Source: UMGS1783 sp900555065
Lineage (GTDB): Bacteria > Bacillota > Clostridia > Oscillospirales > UMGS1783
DNA: 64,000 nucleotides
Direction of reading: 5' to 3'
Assembly: GCA_937991645.1 (NCBI GenBank)
Contig: CALKPL010000017.1
Coordinates: 1 to 64,000, forward strand
A program made the position numbers and the translations under genes. Below the pieces are notes generated by a model. The model was not told where the DNA came from. It did not search any database and saw only the letters and a list, made by a program, of their open reading frames with translations. Below, in pieces: positions 60,901 to 64,000 of this stretch; within the stretch, counting starts at the first letter, position 1, and every line of letters starts with the position of its first letter.

Positions 60901-61067
60901 TGCGCACAGCGGAGATTGACGCGGTTATGTTCGGCCGCAGCATCTATCCCCTCAGCTTTGTATATGCCGGACTGCTGACTTTGGCGTTTACGGCGATCGT
61001 CAGCCTGTTTATGCATAAAAAACTCAAAAAGATCGACATGGTGCAGAGTCTGAAATCCAATGAATAG
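57909..61067 (+). CDS. FtsX-like ABC permease with long extracellular coiled coil
   Basis: The 1052-residue protein has an N-terminal membrane helix (about 18-42), an extracellular domain (to about 250), a long heptad-rich coiled coil of Glu/Ala/Gln/Leu (about 250-495, for example AEQELARARAELETQRARL), three FtsX helices (about 515-640), a second helix and extracellular domain (about 690-900), and three final FtsX helices (about 910-1045). It ends DMVQSLKSNE. The layout matches large DUF-type FtsX permeases of Firmicutes. The coiled coil may contact an envelope partner. GGGAGGG lies seven bases before ATG 57909. Confidence 0.92.
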   Translation: MRRHRRTYRKLVLRGFRQGISRFLAIFAIVALGVGFFVGIIATAPDMRLSSDRYYDDTYMMDVRVMSTLGLTEADVEAVQNLEGIDRVMPAYSADVLLLTAQDDAAVTRVHSLPAAEEESLNRVELTSGRMPENPGECVIETGGYLFSLPIEIGDTLQLSPDNEDLTDTLAVDSFTVVGTVKSAYYFSVEREHTTLGNGSIELILYTQQQSFAYEVFTDIFAMVSGAEALNCFSEDYRNLVADTSARLETLADARERARRDELVADAQAELDDAWSEYLAEREDAEKELADAEQELARARAELETQRARLADGRSQYESGLEEYQAGLEAFETEIAQQREALEAGRAELALKREELTAMQEQLDANKAQIDALRPFVDQDPQIAEQVAEYDANVAVVSQGFAMLEAREAELEAGAQTLEETAAQTQSELDAAKAALDETLRTLDSGAAALAAAQEELAAGETEYEQARQEAEQTFAEAEQELEQAQQEIADIPEAEWYLFDRSDNLGFESFRKNADNLEAIAKIFPLFFFLIAALVSLTTMTRLVEEERGLIGTLKALGYNNGAIAAKYLIYAGVASVSGSVLGFSLGFKVFPTILWNAYEMMYTLPPLLTPFHWGYAVLSSAAAVLLCLFATYSACRHSLGLSPAGLLQPRAPKAGKRVFLERITPLWKRLKFTHKVTVRNLLRYKKRFFMTVIGIAGCTALLVAGFGLRDSISDIVDKQFNEIYQYNMIVSLRNSSPMQKGTALRALLDDPQYISRYTLASQESATVSAGGKSQDITLCVPEDTQALPEFVTLRDRRTHEPVSFDTDSAVVTEKLAEQLGIQVGDQIQIDLGDGLTADVTVTGVTENYLSGYVYLAREVYEDVFGQDLTFHTLYGVVPDADAQRRDEISARILRQEDVNGVSFTNSIGENFQDMLSKIDYIVIVLIVSAGTLAFIVLYNLTNINIAERERELATIKVLGFYDGEVSAYIYRETVLLSVIGMALGLALGVVLHTFVVRTAEIDAVMFGRSIYPLSFVYAGLLTLAFTAIVSLFMHKKLKKIDMVQSLKSNE

Positions 61068-61144
61068 AGGCAGGCCTCTGACAGGGAAGATTAGATACGC
61101 GCCTGCACAGAGCTGTACGGCGCGGAGCATGCGTATAAAAGGAA

Positions 61145-61179
61145 AACGACAAGCCGTCGTTGATGGCTTGTCGTTTTTT
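61145..61179. terminator. Intrinsic terminator between the FtsX gene and nadE
   Basis: AACGACAAGCC and GGCTTGTCGTT pair around an 8-base loop, followed by a T run on the plus strand; an A-rich upstream arm gives a weaker one on the minus strand. Confidence 0.85.
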
Positions 61180-61189
61180 ATGAATGATA

Positions 61190-63100
61190 TTACTGAAGCT
61201 TTTCAAGCTCGCGCATCCACAGCGCGCTGCTTGCATCGCTCGGCATACGCCAGTCCCCGCGCGGCGACAGGGAGACAGAACCGACTTTTGGGCCGTCCGG
61301 CAGGCAGGAGCGCTTGAACTGCTGTGCGAAAAAGCGGTGGTAAAACACCTTCAGCCACTGCAGAATTTCGCCGCGCGCATATGTCCCTTCAAACGCATAG
61401 CAGGCGAGGGCGAACACCTTGGCGGGTGCAAATCCCCAGCGTACGACGTAGTACAGGAAAAAGTCATGCAGTTCGTACGGACCGATAATGCTCTCTGTTT
61501 TCTGTGCGATCTCGCCTTCATCCGGCGGCAGGAGTTCGGGACTGACAGGCGTGCCGAGGATGTCCAGCAACGTCTCCTTCAGCGCCGCCACGCCGCACGA
61601 TTCTGCGTAATCGCGCACCATATAGCGAATGAGCGTTTTGGGAATGGACGCGTTTACGCCGTACATGGACATATGGTCGCCGTTAAAAGTGGCGAATCCG
61701 AGCGCAAGCTCCGACAGGTCTCCGGTGCCGATGACGAGCCCCTCTTCCTGATTAGCTATGTCCATAAGCACCTGCGTACGCTCACGCGCCTGGCTGTTTT
61801 CATAAACGACGTTCAGGTCCGCCGGGTCGTGGCCTATATCCTCAAAATGCCCGAGCACAGCTTTTGTAATGTCCACGTTCCGGGTGCTTACGCCGAGCAG
61901 GTCGCAGAGGGCCTGCGCGTTTGTCCGGGTCTGTTTTGTCGAACCGAAGCCGGGCATGGACACGGCGACAACGTCTGTGCGCGGCCGCGCCATCAGGTCC
62001 ATTGTCCGAACGCAGACGAGCAGGGCAAGGCAGCTGTCCAGCCCGCCGGAGATGCCCAGTACAGCCTTTTTGGAATGGGTGTGGGTCAGCCGTTTTTTGA
62101 GCCCGTGCGCCTGTATGGTAAAGATATCTTCACAGCGGCGGCGGCGCAATGCATCGCTGTCCGGCACAAAGGGGTTGCGTTCCACCGTCCGTGTCAGAAT
62201 AGTGGGGGTGAGCGCGCAGTGGAAGGGGACGATCGTATATCCTTCGCCGCCGGCCGGGAAGATGTCGAGCCGCCGGCGTTCCTCCGCGAGTTTGCAGACG
62301 TCTATTTCCGAAACGGCGCAGCCGTCGGAGAAGGGCGGCGCCTGCGCGAGAAGCGCGCCGTTTTCCGTGATCAGATCATGGCCTCCGTATACGAGGTCCG
62401 TCGTGGATTCACCCATACCTGCGCCCGCGTATACGCAGCCGCAGACGAGGCGCATGGACTGTGCGGCGAGCAGTCCGCGCCGGTATTCGTCCTTGCCTAC
62501 GGTTTCACTGCTGGCGGCGGGCTTTGCGATAATCGTAGCGCCGGCGGCGGCGAGGCCTTCGGCGCCTGGCCCGTCCGACCACGGCTCCTCGCCGGGTTCC
62601 ACGCCGAAAGCGAACTGCGGCAGCGAATCATGGCGGAAGATCAGGCGCGTTCCAAACGGTATATCCGCCCCGTCAATCCGTATCGTAATGTTGCCTTCCG
62701 GCGCGGAACGGAAGTGGCGTGATTCGTCATGCTCGCCGTGTCCCGGCGGCGTCTGTTTGGGAACGACGCCCAGTATCCGTCCGTTCTGTACGACCGCGGC
62801 GGCGTTGTACAGAACGTTTCCCACGCACACGGGCAGGCCCGCCACCGTAATCATGTCGCTGCCCGCGCTCGCATCGCGTATGCGCAGCAGTTCGTCCATG
62901 GCCGCCGCAATCAGCGCCTGCTGAAAAAAGAGGTCGCCGCAGGTATGCGCCGTAATGCCGAGCTGGGGTGTGACAAGCAGAGCCACCTGTTTGCGCGCCA
63001 TCCGCTCCATCGCCTCGATAATCCTGTCCGCATTGTAGCGGCAGTCCGCGACTTTTACGTCGGGCGTGACGCCCGCGACCTTGATAAAACCATTTTGCAT
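61190..63100 (-). CDS. nadE: Glutamine-dependent NAD+ synthetase
   Basis: The start is ATG 63100, with AAAGGGA nine bases upstream; 636 residues. The N-terminal nitrilase-type glutaminase domain (1-270) shows VTPQLGITAHTCGDLF (Glu-site region is divergent), and the Cys region VCGCVYAGAGMGEST. The NAD synthetase domain (about 310-620) shows LGISGGLDSCLALLVCV (ATP pyrophosphatase loop) and VIGTGDLSELALGFATFNGDHMSMYGVN. It amidates nicotinate adenine dinucleotide with glutamine-derived ammonia through an internal tunnel. It is monocistronic and convergent with the FtsX gene. Confidence 0.96.
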   Translation of the reverse strand: MQNGFIKVAGVTPDVKVADCRYNADRIIEAMERMARKQVALLVTPQLGITAHTCGDLFFQQALIAAAMDELLRIRDASAGSDMITVAGLPVCVGNVLYNAAAVVQNGRILGVVPKQTPPGHGEHDESRHFRSAPEGNITIRIDGADIPFGTRLIFRHDSLPQFAFGVEPGEEPWSDGPGAEGLAAAGATIIAKPAASSETVGKDEYRRGLLAAQSMRLVCGCVYAGAGMGESTTDLVYGGHDLITENGALLAQAPPFSDGCAVSEIDVCKLAEERRRLDIFPAGGEGYTIVPFHCALTPTILTRTVERNPFVPDSDALRRRRCEDIFTIQAHGLKKRLTHTHSKKAVLGISGGLDSCLALLVCVRTMDLMARPRTDVVAVSMPGFGSTKQTRTNAQALCDLLGVSTRNVDITKAVLGHFEDIGHDPADLNVVYENSQARERTQVLMDIANQEEGLVIGTGDLSELALGFATFNGDHMSMYGVNASIPKTLIRYMVRDYAESCGVAALKETLLDILGTPVSPELLPPDEGEIAQKTESIIGPYELHDFFLYYVVRWGFAPAKVFALACYAFEGTYARGEILQWLKVFYHRFFAQQFKRSCLPDGPKVGSVSLSPRGDWRMPSDASSALWMRELEKLQ

Positions 63101-63184
63101 GCGAAGCAATCCCTTTCTGCACCGCGATGAAACCCTGTATCACAAAAATTTCATTTTGGTTCATAAATGTCGTTAATATTCTTT

Positions 63185-63213
63185 ATTATACCTTCAATTA
63201 TGCTTTAATACAA
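63185..63213 (-). promoter_or_regulatory. Promoter of nadE
   Basis: On the minus strand, TTGTAT (63213-63208), 17 bases, TATAAT (63190-63185), about 85 bases before the start. Confidence 0.7.
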
Positions 63214-63269
63214 GCAATTTCCTTCTTTTTTCAAAAAGGGACAGGTGAAAATACGTTTCTTAAGGGAAC

Positions 63270-63298
63270 TTGACACGCCATGGGATGTTCTATATAAT
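63270..63298 (+). promoter_or_regulatory. Promoter of the zinc-ribbon protein gene
   Basis: Full consensus TTGACA (63270-63275) and TATAAT (63293-63298) with a 17-base spacer, 58 bases before the start at 63357. Confidence 0.9.
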
Positions 63299-63356
63299 GA
63301 ATTTATATAGAGCGGACTGATTCGCTTCGGAAAAAAAGTGACAGGGAGTGAAAATT

Positions 63357-63842
63357 ATGGAGTATTGCGTGCATTGCGGCTCCGAGATACCGGACGACGT
63401 GGACCATTGCATTGAATGCGGCGCAAAGCGGATGGAAGGCCGTCCTGCGACGTTATTGGAACGGCCTGCGCGTCCGCAACAGCCCAGGGTAGATGAAACG
63501 CTCTTGGAGCAGACAAAGGGCCTGTCGCGGACGTATGATCTGGAGCCGGACGATGCGGAGTACGGGGATGAAGCGTACGAGGAATACGATGAAACGCTCG
63601 GAACCGGAGGTTTTTTGGGTTCTCTGCTGTTAATGAGCATACCCGTCGTCGGCCTGCTCATCGGTCTGATCTGGGCTTTCGGCGGCAGCAAGCGCGTGAG
63701 CAGGCAAAAACTTGCGCAGGCATATCTGCTCTTTGTCCTGATCGCAGCGGCCGTCGCGGCGGCGTGCATTTTCCTTTTCAGCTCCTATCTTGCGCCGCAA
63801 ATGGAACGGGTGCTGACCGCGTTGCTGGAACTGATAAAATAG
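63357..63842 (+). CDS. Zinc-ribbon membrane protein
   Basis: ATG 63357 has AGGGAG eight bases upstream, so it is preferred over GTG 63348; 161 residues. A zinc ribbon (CVHCGSEIPDDVDHCIECGAK, about 3-24) is followed by an acidic linker (about 50-82) and two membrane helices (about 87-110 and 122-150). Zinc-ribbon proteins with such membrane helices are widespread in Clostridia with unknown function. It has a consensus promoter, so it is probably well expressed. Confidence 0.82.
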   Translation: MEYCVHCGSEIPDDVDHCIECGAKRMEGRPATLLERPARPQQPRVDETLLEQTKGLSRTYDLEPDDAEYGDEAYEEYDETLGTGGFLGSLLLMSIPVVGLLIGLIWAFGGSKRVSRQKLAQAYLLFVLIAAAVAAACIFLFSSYLAPQMERVLTALLELIK

Positions 63843-63849
63843 TGCAGAA

Positions 63850-63888
63850 AACGGACAAGAAGCGCGCTGTGCGCGCCTCTTGTCCGTT
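63850..63888. terminator. Strong hairpin after the zinc-ribbon gene
   Basis: AACGGACAAGA...GCGCGC and GCGCGC...TCTTGTCCGTT form a long hairpin with a single A-C mismatch. There is no T run on either strand; a likely transcript end for both neighbours. Confidence 0.6.
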
Positions 63889-63947
63889 CGCATGTCTGTT
63901 GCGTTGCGTATGTTCTGGACAGCGTTGCTAGGTACTGGGACGGGGAA

Positions 63948-64000
63948 TTAGTTGCAGCACATCATCAGCACAAGCACAATCCCGACGAGAAGGACCCAGT
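63948..64000 (-). CDS. C-terminal end of a small hydrophobic protein, cut by the window
   Basis: On the minus strand, the frame entering from the window edge reads WVLLVGIVLVLMMCCN and stops at TAA 63948. This looks like the membrane helix of a short one-pass peptide with a Cys-Cys end. The start lies outside, so the length is unknown. Confidence 0.35.
   Translation of the reverse strand, partial: WVLLVGIVLVLMMCCN

Noticed and set aside
61184..62722. A 512-codon plus-strand frame opposite nadE
   Set aside because: It is a shadow of a strongly supported NAD synthetase gene; composition is not protein-like.
1..64000. CRISPR arrays, rRNA genes, complete insertion sequences, origin of replication
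   Set aside because: No regularly spaced repeats, rRNA signatures, transposase genes or dnaA-box clusters were seen.

Overview
The window reads as a chromosomal segment of a low-GC-phylum but GC-rich anaerobic Clostridia (Bacillota), probably gut-associated and close to the Christensenellales/Oscillospirales sort of lineage. Support for this: the Firmicutes gene orders ylxM-ffh-rpsP-khpA-rimM-trmD and yceD-rpmF, purine-rich AGGAGG ribosome binding sites, TTGACA/TATAAT promoters, tarI/tarJ/licD wall-polymer genes, a Clostridia-type 4-hydroxybutyrate dehydrogenase and an FprA flavodiiron protein. The exact lineage is inference.

Layout. 0-1.9 kb: an interspersed repeat copy and the decayed remains of a phage or mobile-element protein ending in a PBECR-type nuclease toxin domain. 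2.0-5.2 kb: lipoprotein, FAD oxidoreductase and a split ThrE-type amino acid exporter. 5.2-7.4 kb (minus): a lipoprotein with a C-terminal anchor and a membrane-tethered HExxH metallopeptidase candidate. 7.6-13.1 kb: a DeoR-regulated sugar operon (hexulose-phosphate synthase, hexulose-phosphate isomerase, Zn alcohol dehydrogenase, mannitol-1-P dehydrogenase-like enzyme, PfkB kinase) whose combined pathway I cannot match to a known one. 13.8-17.6 kb (minus): yceD-rpmF-der-plsY-gpsA. 17.7-25.3 kb: MFS transporter plus two tandem GH2-type glycosidases, one cytoplasmic and one a lipoprotein. 25.5-31.9 kb (minus): surface polymer locus (LicD, TarI, TarJ, Wzy-like, Wzx-like) with a decayed glycosyltransferase. 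32.3-36.3 kb (minus): pstS-pstC-pstA-pstB-phoU, with a PstS whose two halves are in circularly permuted order. 36.5-40.8 kb: a TspO-like membrane protein, then the ffh/rpsP/trmD housekeeping operon. 41.1-43.3 kb: 4-hydroxybutyrate dehydrogenase, tRNA-Thr and tRNA-Tyr, and a second copy of the interspersed repeat. 43.4-47.3 kb: HAD nucleotidase-like protein, small membrane proteins, and an overlapping IMPase / two-TM beta-rich protein pair. 47.4-52.7 kb: CorC/HlyC-type transporter and a large secreted GH36-like enzyme with carbohydrate-binding repeats. 53.0-64.0 kb: FprA, branched-chain aminotransferase, LCP protein, YjbQ, an ABC ATPase/FtsX permease pair, NAD synthetase and a zinc-ribbon membrane protein.

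Working together, the genes describe an anaerobe that imports and breaks down glycosides (GH2 pair with MFS; GH36-like secreted enzyme), processes phosphorylated hexuloses or polyols, scavenges phosphate with Pst, and builds a ribitol-phosphate, probably choline-modified surface polymer. Strong bidirectional terminators separate most units. The observations I would look at first are the permuted PstS, the hexulose-phosphate operon, and the IMPase/two-TM protein pair next to the tRNA genes.
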